DNA of 64,000 bases from the NCBI GenBank assembly GCA_900767955.1, contig CAAGBC010000060.1:1-64000 (forward strand). Direction: 5' to 3'. A program made the translations under genes and the position numbers. Of this stretch, positions 54,857 through 62,498 are shown piece after piece. How positions within the stretch are numbered: the stretch's first letter is position 1; every line of letters begins with the position of its first letter. The notes under the pieces are model-generated. The model worked only from the letters and a program-made list of their open reading frames with translations. It ran no database searches and was not told the origin of the DNA. This DNA comes from Spirochaetia bacterium (GTDB lineage Bacteria; Spirochaetota; Spirochaetia; Treponematales; Treponemataceae).

Positions 54857-56647
54857 CTAAATGGTATCATATTTTAATAACCTTTGACAATTTTCAACAG
54901 AAAAATATCTTACAATTTTATACATCGAAAAAAAATCATTAGAATCTGCAAAATTCCTATAATCATTAACTTTACAATTCCACTTAGAAGACGAAATTTC
55001 TTTCCAATCTTCATCAGCATCAATTTGAAAATATTGCCAGAAAAATGGATAACCTTGATGATAAAATATAATTACCTCATCTTTTGCTACTCGTTGCATT
55101 TCTAATAAGGCATCACAGGGTTCAACCACTGCTTCCCATGCACCAACAGAAATAACAACATCAAATGATTTATCATCAAATTCCAAACACTCAGGCCGAA
55201 CATAAACACCAGAGTCTGAGACATTCAAAACGGAAATTAAAGTAACATTGTCAGGAAGTGTTTCACAAGCTGTGTTATATCCTCCCGAAAGAATTAATAT
55301 TTTTTTATCTGCAAATTCTTGAATACATTTTGAAATACAAATTCGTTCTTGTTCACAAAAATGAATTTGCTCAACATCAGAAATATTTTCATAATTTTTA
55401 ATAATTTCCCTACTTTCATAACGATATCCAGATGAAACTTGGGAAACTTTTTGATTTTTTATCATTTTATAAAAATATAAATGAGATAAAACAGATTTTT
55501 TCCAAGTCCATTCTTTTGCAGTCCGAATTGCATTTTCACGAAGCAATCTATAATTTGCTAAATTAGTCACAGCATCGTAAATTACTTTTGCAATTCCATC
55601 ACAATCATTAGAAATTTCTAAACAATTCCAATTTGGCTTTGCATACATATCCATTCCTAAGCCAGTAGGAACTAATAGTAAACAGCCACTTGCCATTGCT
55701 TCCAACCCTGTAAACCCAAAAGATTCATAGCGGCTAGGCATTACTACAATATCAGAAGATTTATATGCATCGTATAAAGATTTTCCTTCCAAAAAATCAA
55801 TATTAGAAAACAAACTTAAATCTAATCCAACATCAAGACAACCTTTCCCATACAAGGAATATTCTATATTGTATTTATTTTTGAAATGACTTCCCAAAGA
55901 ATTAACAGAATATATAAAATCATTTACGCCTTTTTGAAAATTTTCAAAACGCCCAAAAAACGAAACACGAATTTTTCGAAAATTACAAGAAGGATTTTCA
56001 GCAACCTTAAATTCACCAATATTACTATTTTTGTTTTCAAACGCTAAATCTGAATAATTTTTATATTTCACAGAATTATCAAAAAAGTTTTCTCCTTTAA
56101 TTCCCAATGGCAAAACAACAGGAGAACACAACCCTCCCGACATTTTTAGCAAATTTTTTGCCGCAAAATCAGAATAAACAGCAACAATTGCACTATTTTC
56201 TATTGCACATCGTTCAATTTTTGTATCATAAAAATAAAAATCTTTTGAACCAGATTTAATAAAATTTTCCGAAAGCATTAAGTGAGAAGAATAAAAAACA
56301 TTTTTATCAAATCTAAAAGGTAAATAAGTTTGTTTGTCATTGCAATGAATTACATCTGGTTTAAAATTATCAATAACACTGTTCAAACTTGCTCTTAAGG
56401 AAGAAGCTACTTCTAAACTTTTAGCATCTGATGTAAAAGTATTAAAAACAACTTTAGGTTCTAAAACTAAATCCACAATATCATTTGGTAATGGTTTAAT
56501 TCCTCCATTTAAATGAAAATACACACAAAATACATCACAATATTTTTTTAGTTCACAAACATAATCACGGGTAAAAGTTCCCAAACCGTTATATAAAAAA
56601 TCAGGATGTTCTGATGTGACAAATAAAATCCGTAATCTTTTTTCCAT
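54857..56647 (-). CDS. Glycosyltransferase family 4 fused to a SAM methyltransferase
   Basis: The 596-residue protein has an N-terminal GT-B glycosyltransferase (about 1-390): the early FVTSEHPDFLYNGLGTFTRDYV and the GT4 Glu-x7-Glu motif in MPSRYESFGFTGLEAMASG. The C-terminal 180 residues look like a class I methyltransferase (KILILSGGYN for motif I, LEFDDKSFDVVISVGAWE for the second, then LLEMQRVAKDEVIIFYH). It may build and methylate a surface sugar. The ATG at 56647 has AGGGGAA upstream. An ATG twelve codons earlier belongs to the duplicated leader. Confidence 0.85.
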   Translation of the reverse strand: MEKRLRILFVTSEHPDFLYNGLGTFTRDYVCELKKYCDVFCVYFHLNGGIKPLPNDIVDLVLEPKVVFNTFTSDAKSLEVASSLRASLNSVIDNFKPDVIHCNDKQTYLPFRFDKNVFYSSHLMLSENFIKSGSKDFYFYDTKIERCAIENSAIVAVYSDFAAKNLLKMSGGLCSPVVLPLGIKGENFFDNSVKYKNYSDLAFENKNSNIGEFKVAENPSCNFRKIRVSFFGRFENFQKGVNDFIYSVNSLGSHFKNKYNIEYSLYGKGCLDVGLDLSLFSNIDFLEGKSLYDAYKSSDIVVMPSRYESFGFTGLEAMASGCLLLVPTGLGMDMYAKPNWNCLEISNDCDGIAKVIYDAVTNLANYRLLRENAIRTAKEWTWKKSVLSHLYFYKMIKNQKVSQVSSGYRYESREIIKNYENISDVEQIHFCEQERICISKCIQEFADKKILILSGGYNTACETLPDNVTLISVLNVSDSGVYVRPECLEFDDKSFDVVISVGAWEAVVEPCDALLEMQRVAKDEVIIFYHQGYPFFWQYFQIDADEDWKEISSSKWNCKVNDYRNFADSNDFFSMYKIVRYFSVENCQRLLKYDTI

Positions 56648-56660
56648 AAGTAATTCCCCT

Positions 56661-56776
56661 ATAAAAGTCAATGAGTAAAACATCAGTTTTAGGAATTGAC
56701 TTTTTACGCTGTTTTGTAATGCAATGAAAAACAGCAGTCAATATAAAAGTTTGCAACGCAAACTTTAGGATAAAAA
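56661..56776 (-). repeat. Structured leader repeat, copy 1 (before the GT-methyltransferase gene)
   Basis: About 116 bp, over 90% alike by eye to 58785-58900. In transcript order: hairpin 1 AAAGTTTGC-GTT-GCAAACTTT (56746-56766), hairpin 2 GCTGTTTT/AAAACAGC (56708-56735), hairpin 3 (56663-56704) with arms AGTCAAT and ATTGACT plus a T run, then the Shine-Dalgarno. An extra ATTGACT (56736-56742 as AGTCAAT on the plus strand) before hairpin 2 could pair with the first arm of hairpin 3 instead. Confidence 0.75.
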
Positions 56777-56831
56777 AGTCTTTACTTATATATTTGAAAA
56801 AAAGTTAATTTTCGGCAAAAAAAAATGTATT

Positions 56832-56881
56832 TAAAATAAAAAAAAAGCAACCTTTATGTATTTTTACACTCAGGTTGCTTT
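56832..56881 (-). terminator. Terminator after the chemoreceptor gene
   Basis: On the minus strand a perfect 10-bp stem AAAGCAACCT/AGGTTGCTTT is followed by a long T run. It lies 20 bp after the chemoreceptor stop and ends that transcript before the next leader. Confidence 0.9.
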
Positions 56882-56900
56882 TATTATGGAAGATTTATTT

Positions 56901-58775
56901 CTATTTCAATTTAAATTCTGCTACATGTTTATTAACAACATCCAAGCCTTCTTTGTTTTCTGAAGCAGAATCTTTTACTTCTGTAATTTTGGAAGAAATA
57001 GTAGCAATTTCTGTGGAAATTTCGGCAATAGAACTACTAATTTCATAATTAGAAGATGCTAATTCTTGCATTCTTTCACCAATTTCGCTACTTCCATCAA
57101 GCAAGATTTTAGTATTATTTTTAACAATATCAGTAGAATTTCTAATTTCACTAATTGACTGAAGAACTTGTGTACTACCTGCAGATTGTTCATCCATTGC
57201 ATTTTTAATAACACTTTCTTGCTGTTTTACAGTATTTGTCAAATCAAAAATTACTTCAAACTGTTTCTGAACTTCTTTTGTATTATTTGCAACGCTATTA
57301 ATAGATTCCTGAAGGTCTTTTAACTGACCAGTAATAACTTTACCCTGCTTATTAGACTGTTCAGCAAGTTTACGAATTTCATCAGCAACAACTGCAAAAC
57401 CTTTTCCTAATTCACCAGCATGAGCTGCTTCAATAGCGGCATTCATAGCAAGCAAGTTTGTTTGTGCAGCAATACTTTGAATAATAGAACTAGCTTCAAG
57501 AAGTCCAACAGAATGTTGAATAATAGTTTCTGCTAATTCAACAGCCTGATTAATTTTTTCTCTACCATGTTCAGATTCAACACTCAAAGAGTTAACTGTT
57601 ACAGAATTATTTTCAAGGATTTGTGTTACAGAACGAATATTTGCAACCATCTGTTCAACAGCTGAAGAAGAATTTGAAATTCCTTGTACTTGAACATCAA
57701 CGCTTTCACCCAAGCCCTTAGTTTTTTCCATCATCTGATTAATAGTATTATATGATTCTTCAACACTCGATGATTGATGCATAACACTATTTTTTACAGT
57801 ACTTACATTTGTTACAATTTTATCAGCAATATCAACAGTTTCTGTCATTTTTACAGACAAATCGTTGGCATTTTCAATAGAATCCTGAACAGCATTTTCT
57901 AGTTCTATAAGAACATTCTTAGTTGTATCATGAAAACAATTCAATCCATTTGCCAATAATCCAAATTCATCTCTACTTGTAACAGTCAAATCAGGCTGAG
58001 AATAATCTTTTGAAACAACAGCATTTGTAAAATTTTCAATATCATTTATTCTTTTAGTAGTTCCTTTACTCTGAAGGAATGAATCAAACAAGTGCATAAA
58101 CAAACCAAAAATACCAATTGGCAACATATACACAAGAAAAAGTTTCATAACTGGCAAAGTATTTAACGCAGAACAGAACAAAGGTGTCAAAACATAAGCT
58201 AGCAATCCAATTGCACTAAATCCAGCAACACAAAGATTTCTTGTAATGAAAGACATTGATTTATGCTTTTGTTCAAAAGGAACAACAGAAACATTGCGTT
58301 CTAAAGTTTGCATAAACAGAATATAGAATAACAAAGAATAAGAAAAAACAGTTCCAACAGCACATGTAAAAATAGGAAAACTTTCAAAAGTTAATCCAAC
58401 AATAATGCCAGAAACTCTTAATATAATAGGAAATATAAATGAACTTAACACAGCAGAAGCAAGTGTTATATTTTCAAACTTTTTAATAAATTTATTTACT
58501 TCATCCACACTTTTTTGAGAAGCATGGAATGTTAGAATTTTCTTTTTAAAAAATCTATATAGCAAAACCAAATATACTGCAAAAAGTACGGCAGAAATAA
58601 TAGAAAAAGGAGAGAATATAGTTTTCACCATTTCATTAAACTCAAATACATGACACATTAATAGTATAAAATAACTAGCTACAATTGGTGCAACAAAAAT
58701 TAGAGTAAAAAAAGCTGCTAATTTTTTTGGAAATTTCTGAATTAACGAATTCGATGTTGTTGTTTTTTCTGCCAT
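56901..58775 (-). CDS. Methyl-accepting chemotaxis protein with six-helix membrane domain
   Basis: The 624-residue protein has six predicted membrane helices in the first 260 residues with only short loops, so there is no periplasmic ligand domain. A HAMP-like stretch ends in RDEFGLLANGL. The long cytoplasmic signalling coiled coil has the receptor tip IAAQTNLLAMNAAIEAAHAGELGKGFAVVADEIRKLAEQS (read here in parts), which contacts CheA and CheW. No CheB/CheR-binding pentapeptide is seen at the C-terminus. The ATG at 58775 has GGAGA upstream; the frame remains open into the duplicated leader. Confidence 0.93.
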   Translation of the reverse strand: MAEKTTTSNSLIQKFPKKLAAFFTLIFVAPIVASYFILLMCHVFEFNEMVKTIFSPFSIISAVLFAVYLVLLYRFFKKKILTFHASQKSVDEVNKFIKKFENITLASAVLSSFIFPIILRVSGIIVGLTFESFPIFTCAVGTVFSYSLLFYILFMQTLERNVSVVPFEQKHKSMSFITRNLCVAGFSAIGLLAYVLTPLFCSALNTLPVMKLFLVYMLPIGIFGLFMHLFDSFLQSKGTTKRINDIENFTNAVVSKDYSQPDLTVTSRDEFGLLANGLNCFHDTTKNVLIELENAVQDSIENANDLSVKMTETVDIADKIVTNVSTVKNSVMHQSSSVEESYNTINQMMEKTKGLGESVDVQVQGISNSSSAVEQMVANIRSVTQILENNSVTVNSLSVESEHGREKINQAVELAETIIQHSVGLLEASSIIQSIAAQTNLLAMNAAIEAAHAGELGKGFAVVADEIRKLAEQSNKQGKVITGQLKDLQESINSVANNTKEVQKQFEVIFDLTNTVKQQESVIKNAMDEQSAGSTQVLQSISEIRNSTDIVKNNTKILLDGSSEIGERMQELASSNYEISSSIAEISTEIATISSKITEVKDSASENKEGLDVVNKHVAEFKLK

Positions 58776-58784
58776 AGTATCTCC

Positions 58785-58900
58785 ATAAAAAGTCAATGAG
58801 TAAAACATCAGTTTTAGGAATTGACTTTTTACGCTGTTTTGCAATGTAATGAAAAACAGCATTTAATAAGAAAGTTTGCAACGCAAACTTTAAGATAAAA
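58785..58900 (-). repeat. Structured leader repeat, copy 2 (before the chemoreceptor gene)
   Basis: Near-identical to copy 1. Hairpin 1 AAAGTTTGC-GTT-GCAAACTTT is at 58871-58891, hairpin 2 GCTGTTTT/AAAACAGC at 58833-58860, and hairpin 3 at 58787-58830 with an 11-bp stem ending in TTTTT and an inner TAAAAC/GTTTTA stem. GGAGA and the ATG follow directly. The alternative pairing strand seen in copy 1 is changed here to ATTAAAT. Confidence 0.75.
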
Positions 58901-58929
58901 ACTTTCACGCCATTTCAGTGAAAGTTTTT
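58897..58929 (-). terminator. Terminator after the ABC importer ATPase gene
   Basis: On the minus strand AAAAACTTTCAC pairs with GTGAAAGTTTTT (12 bp, 9-nt loop) and continues into AT. It ends the three-gene importer operon and stands just before the chemoreceptor leader. Confidence 0.82.
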
Positions 58930-58958
58930 ATTCCCATCTCTCCATATTCCTTTTTTTT

Positions 58959-59744
58959 CTAGCCTAGAATCATTCTATCGTTTACTTCACCTGCTATACT
59001 AAATTTTGCAAGCAAGTCTTCAACTTTTAAATTTTTCTTTTCTTCACCACGAACATCAAAAACAATTCTTCCTTCCATCATCATAATAAGACGATTTCCA
59101 TAGCGAATTGCATCTTTCATATTATGAGTTACCATAAATGTTGTTAAATTATCTCGTGATACAAATTCTTCTGTTAATTCAAGAACTTTTTTTGCAGTTT
59201 TAGGGTCAAGAGCTGCAGTATGTTCATCAAGCAAAAGCAATTTTGGTTTCTGCAAAGTAGCCATAAGCAATGTTAATGCTTGTCTTTGACCACCAGACAA
59301 AAGTCCTACCTTTGCATTCATACGATTTTCCAAGCCCAAGTCCAACAATGCAAGTTTTTCTTTATAAATTTTGCGTTCTGCTGGCTGAATATGCCAAGAA
59401 AGACCTCTTTTTCTTCCTCTACGCATAGCCATTGCAAGATTTTCTTCAATTTCCATATTTGCAGCAGTTCCCAACATAGGATCTTGGAACACACGACCTA
59501 AATATCTAGCTCGTTTATATTCAGGTTTTTCAGTCAAATCCATTCCGTCCAAAAAGATAGAACCAGAATCAGAATAGTGAACACCTGCAATAAGATTTAA
59601 TAATGTAGACTTTCCTGCACCGTTTCCACCAATAACAGTAACAAAATCTCCATCTTCAAGTTCTAGATTTATATTTTTTAACGCTTTTTTCTCTGTGATA
59701 GTACCAGGATTAAAAGTTTTAGAAACATCAAAAAGTTTTAACAT
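58959..59744 (-). CDS. ABC transporter ATP-binding protein (TrpY-like family)
   Basis: The 261-residue ATPase has Walker A GGNGAGKST, signature LSGGQRQAL, Walker B LLLLDEHTAALD and a switch His in THNMKDA. The sequence type (DEHTAALDPKTA) matches the ATPases that go with the binding protein and permease upstream (COG1101 type). GAGG precedes the start. It is the last gene of the operon. Confidence 0.9.
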   Translation of the reverse strand: MLKLFDVSKTFNPGTITEKKALKNINLELEDGDFVTVIGGNGAGKSTLLNLIAGVHYSDSGSIFLDGMDLTEKPEYKRARYLGRVFQDPMLGTAANMEIEENLAMAMRRGRKRGLSWHIQPAERKIYKEKLALLDLGLENRMNAKVGLLSGGQRQALTLLMATLQKPKLLLLDEHTAALDPKTAKKVLELTEEFVSRDNLTTFMVTHNMKDAIRYGNRLIMMMEGRIVFDVRGEEKKNLKVEDLLAKFSIAGEVNDRMILG

Positions 59745-59762
59745 ATATACCTCTTAATTCCT

Positions 59763-60740
59763 TTACATTTTTGAACTGTCATCATGTTTTTTTTCAACAA
59801 AACTATGACGAGTATTTTCTTCTTCATTTACATTCATTCCAGGCAAGGAACGACGCTTTCTTTGAATTTTTGCTTTTACAACAGGAACAGAAAGTGCAGC
59901 AGCAACAATTACAGCTGTTAACAATTTTAAGTCTGTTGATTTTAATCCTAACTGAAGAACTACAGCAACAATTATTCTATATATTATTGAACCAAACACG
60001 GCAGAAAGTAATACATACCAAAATCCAAATCTCTGCCCAAAGATAACTTCACCAATAATAATAGATGCAAGACCAATAACGATTGTACCAGTTCCCATTC
60101 CAACATCTGCGTAACCTTGGCTTTGTGCAACTAATGCACCAGAAAGAGCTACCATTCCGTTAGAAATCATAAGTCCTAAGATTTTTGTTGTATCAGTATT
60201 TACACCTAAAGCACGAACCATGTGTTCATTATTTCCAGTTGCACGAATAGCACTACCAATTTCAGTTCCAAAGAACCAATACATTGCAACAATGATTAAA
60301 GTAACAATAACTAAACCAATAATTAAAGATGCTTGAGTTGTTGTAAGTCTTCCACCTGTTAAATCAACAAGATTTCTCATCATTGTTGGCATACCAATTA
60401 AAGGTGTATTAGCTTTTCCCATGATTCGAATGTTAATAGAATACAATGCAATTTGTGAAAGAATACTTGCCAAAAGAATATTTATCTTTAATTTTGTATT
60501 CATCAAACCTGTTGCAAGACCAGTTATTAAACCTGTAATAAAAACAAACAACAAAGAAAGAATAGGATTCATTCCTTTTGTAATTAAAATTGCAGTTACA
60601 GCACCACCTGCTGCAAAACTACCATCAACAGTCATATCTGCAACATTTAGAATTCTAAAAGTAAGATAAACACCAAGTGTCATTAATCCCCAAAGTATCC
60701 CTTGAGAAATAGCACCTTCCATCGCTAGCAAAATTGACAT
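59763..60740 (-). CDS. ABC transporter permease (TrpZ-like family)
   Basis: The 325-residue protein has eight or nine predicted helices and the branched-chain-amino-acid/sugar permease fold (LNVADMTVDGSFAAGGAVTAILI near the N-terminus; GSAIRATGNNEHMVRALGVN as coupling region). The family is COG4120. GGAG lies before the ATG at 60740. A TTG four codons upstream overlaps that site and is not used. The C-terminus is charged. Confidence 0.9.
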   Translation of the reverse strand: MSILLAMEGAISQGILWGLMTLGVYLTFRILNVADMTVDGSFAAGGAVTAILITKGMNPILSLLFVFITGLITGLATGLMNTKLKINILLASILSQIALYSINIRIMGKANTPLIGMPTMMRNLVDLTGGRLTTTQASLIIGLVIVTLIIVAMYWFFGTEIGSAIRATGNNEHMVRALGVNTDTTKILGLMISNGMVALSGALVAQSQGYADVGMGTGTIVIGLASIIIGEVIFGQRFGFWYVLLSAVFGSIIYRIIVAVVLQLGLKSTDLKLLTAVIVAAALSVPVVKAKIQRKRRSLPGMNVNEEENTRHSFVEKKHDDSSKM

Positions 60741-60793
60741 TTTGTACTCCAAAAGTTTTTTGTATTTTTAATTATTAATTTTATTTTCATTTT

Positions 60794-60846
60794 GGAACTG
60801 TTTACATTCTATAAAAGAAATTCTTCACAGAATATAAATCAGTTCC
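60794..60846 (-). other. Intercistronic hairpin between binding protein and permease
   Basis: Read on the minus strand, GGAACTG and then TTTATATTCT pair with AGAATGTAAA and CAGTTCC, giving about 17 bp with one bulge. No T run follows, so it is not a terminator. Such hairpins after binding-protein genes usually protect the upstream mRNA from 3' exonucleases, giving more binding protein than permease. Confidence 0.6.
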
Positions 60847-60863
60847 ATTATTATTTTTATAGA

Positions 60864-61814
60864 TTAAAGATTTTCAGGAATTGTAATTCCAATAGCTTTA
60901 GCTGTGTCTTCATTTACAGAAAGATCACATTTTTCAAGATACTGAATTGGCATATCAGCAGGTTTCTTTCCATCTTTTAAGATTTCTACAGCCATTTTTG
61001 CAGTTTGTTTTCCAAGTTCATAGTAGTTAATACCATAAGTTGCAAGACCACCTGCAGTACACATTCCGCTTTCACCTACAATAACAGGAATTTTGTTTTC
61101 GATAGCAACCTGAGCAACTGTAGCCATACCAGCAGCAATCATGTTATCTGTAGGAGCATAAATTGCATCAACTTTTCCACAAAGGCTCTGTGTAACTTGC
61201 TGAATTTCGTTTGAGTTAGAAACTGTTCCGTCAACACATTCTAATCCAAGTTTTGCACAAGCTTCTTTTGCAAGAGCAATCTGGAAGTGAGAATTCTGTT
61301 CACTTGAACAATATAACATTCCAACTTTTTTTGCATTTGGAACGATTTTCTTTAATAAATCCATCTGTGCAGCACATGGAGTTAAATCTGAAGTTCCTGA
61401 AACATTTGTTTCTGGTTTTGCATTTGATTTTACTAATTTTGCAGATTCTGGGTCTGTTACAGCAGTTACAAGAACAGGAATTGTTGAAGTAAGATTTGCA
61501 ACAGATTGAGCAGCAGGAGTTGCAATTGCAAGAATTAAATCGCTACGATCATTTACTAATTTTTCTGCAATTGTTACACAGTTTACTTGTTCACCCTGTG
61601 CATTCTGATAATCAATTACAATATTTTTTCCATCTTCATATCCAGCTTCTTTTAATCCATCAACGAAACCTTGATAACTCTGATCAAGAGCAACATGTTC
61701 AACCAACTGAATAATACCAATTTTTAATTTTCCATCAGCTTTTTTTGTACAACTTGTAAAACTAAAAGATACAGCACAAGCTAATGCCAAAAGAATAGAT
61801 AATGACTTTTTCAT
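60864..61814 (-). CDS. ABC transporter substrate-binding lipoprotein (TrpX-like family)
   Basis: The 316-residue lipoprotein has a signal sequence with lipobox FTSC (Cys22) and the COG2984 pattern: KIGIIQLVEHVALDQSYQGFVDGL, LAIATPAAQSVANLT, VLVTAVTDPESAKLV and IPVIVGESGMCTAGGLATYGINYYELGKQTA. Streptococcal relatives (TrpX) bind tryptophan, but others bind different ligands, so the substrate is open. The ATG at 61814 with GGGAG is preferred over the adjoining ATG at 61817. It is the first gene of the importer operon and has a structured leader. Confidence 0.9.
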   Translation of the reverse strand: MKKSLSILLALACAVSFSFTSCTKKADGKLKIGIIQLVEHVALDQSYQGFVDGLKEAGYEDGKNIVIDYQNAQGEQVNCVTIAEKLVNDRSDLILAIATPAAQSVANLTSTIPVLVTAVTDPESAKLVKSNAKPETNVSGTSDLTPCAAQMDLLKKIVPNAKKVGMLYCSSEQNSHFQIALAKEACAKLGLECVDGTVSNSNEIQQVTQSLCGKVDAIYAPTDNMIAAGMATVAQVAIENKIPVIVGESGMCTAGGLATYGINYYELGKQTAKMAVEILKDGKKPADMPIQYLEKCDLSVNEDTAKAIGITIPENL

Positions 61815-61836
61815 CATTTTCTCCCATTTTAAAATA

Positions 61837-61922
61837 CATTTGAAAAACAACTTCAAATGATTCATTTATACCGTTCTTCAAAAATATGAAAAACGACAAA
61901 TAAAAAAATTTGCAACGCAAAT
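61837..61922 (-). promoter_or_regulatory. Three-hairpin leader of the ABC importer operon
   Basis: In transcript order: hairpin 1 ATTTGC-GTT-GCAAAT (61908-61922), hairpin 2 CGTTTTTCA/TGAAGAACG (61872-61895), hairpin 3 CATTTGAA/TTCAAATG (61837-61859), then GGGAG and the ATG at 61814. The order, spacing (hairpin 1 about 95 bases before the ATG) and the TTTTTCAT sequence match the leaders at 56661 and 58785, but stems 2 and 3 differ in sequence. A TATAAT on the minus strand at 61955-61960 could be its -10. Confidence 0.55.
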
Positions 61923-62034
61923 AATAATTAAAATTTAATTTTAAATATCAAACTATTATACCCTACAATGAATATAAAAAAAACAAAAAAATTCACTTTT
62001 TTTTATTATTTTTACCATCTTTATTGTATTTATC

Positions 62035-62063
62035 TTGTCTTTTTATCTTGAGCAAGTTAAAAT
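62035..62063 (+). promoter_or_regulatory. Promoter of the TPR lipoprotein gene, predicted leaderless
   Basis: TTGTCT (62035-62040), 17 bases, TAAAAT (62058-62063), then 7 bases to the ATG at 62071. No Shine-Dalgarno is present, and transcription should begin at the start codon. Confidence 0.55.
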
Positions 62064-62070
62064 ATTAATT

Positions 62071-62487
62071 ATGAAAAAATTTATAAAAATAATAGTTATT
62101 CCTTTTATTTCATTTGTTTGTATTTCTTGTGCTTCTGTTCCAGAAATTCCTGCAGATGCTAGTTCAACACAGTTAATTCAGTTAGGGCAAGATGCACTTT
62201 CTGTTTCAAATTATAAAGCCGCAGAAACTTACTATAAAACTGTAATTCAAAGATACGGAATGGATACTGCTACCTATATAGAAGCAAGCTATGAATTGGG
62301 TCATATGTATCTCAAACAAAAGAAATATGAAAGTGCTTATATAAGATTTAAAGAAATATTAGATATTTTCCAAAATGCAGAACCAGGAAGTATTCCTTCT
62401 GCATATAAAAAACTTGCTTCCATGGGAATGAATAGAATCCCAGAAAAATATTTACCACAACAGGAAGCAACACCAATTAATAATTAA
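62071..62487 (+). CDS. Small TPR lipoprotein
   Basis: The 138-residue protein has a lipobox CISC with Cys20 and then TPR-like helices (LIQLGQDALSVSNYKAAETYYKTVIQRYG; IEASYELGHMYLKQKKYESAYIRFKEIL). It resembles a short BamD-like outer-membrane lipoprotein. An in-frame ATG 12 codons upstream is part of the promoter. It converges on the VWA gene with an 11-bp gap. Confidence 0.75.
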   Translation: MKKFIKIIVIPFISFVCISCASVPEIPADASSTQLIQLGQDALSVSNYKAAETYYKTVIQRYGMDTATYIEASYELGHMYLKQKKYESAYIRFKEILDIFQNAEPGSIPSAYKKLASMGMNRIPEKYLPQQEATPINN

Positions 62488-62498
62488 TTATCTATTAG

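Noticed and set aside
56647..56683. Longer N-terminus for the glycosyltransferase-methyltransferase gene
   Set aside because: The extra codons fall in the repeated leader. The same peptide stem (MFYSLTF) appears before the chemoreceptor, showing it comes from the DNA repeat and not from a signal peptide.
56661..56776. Known riboswitch classes for the repeated leader
   Set aside because: No match by eye to cyclic-di-GMP, preQ1, fluoride, glycine, SAM, TPP or T-box consensus elements.
58775..58862. Longer N-terminus for the chemoreceptor
   Set aside because: The 29 extra codons read through the structured leader, and GGAGA lies directly before the ATG at 58775.
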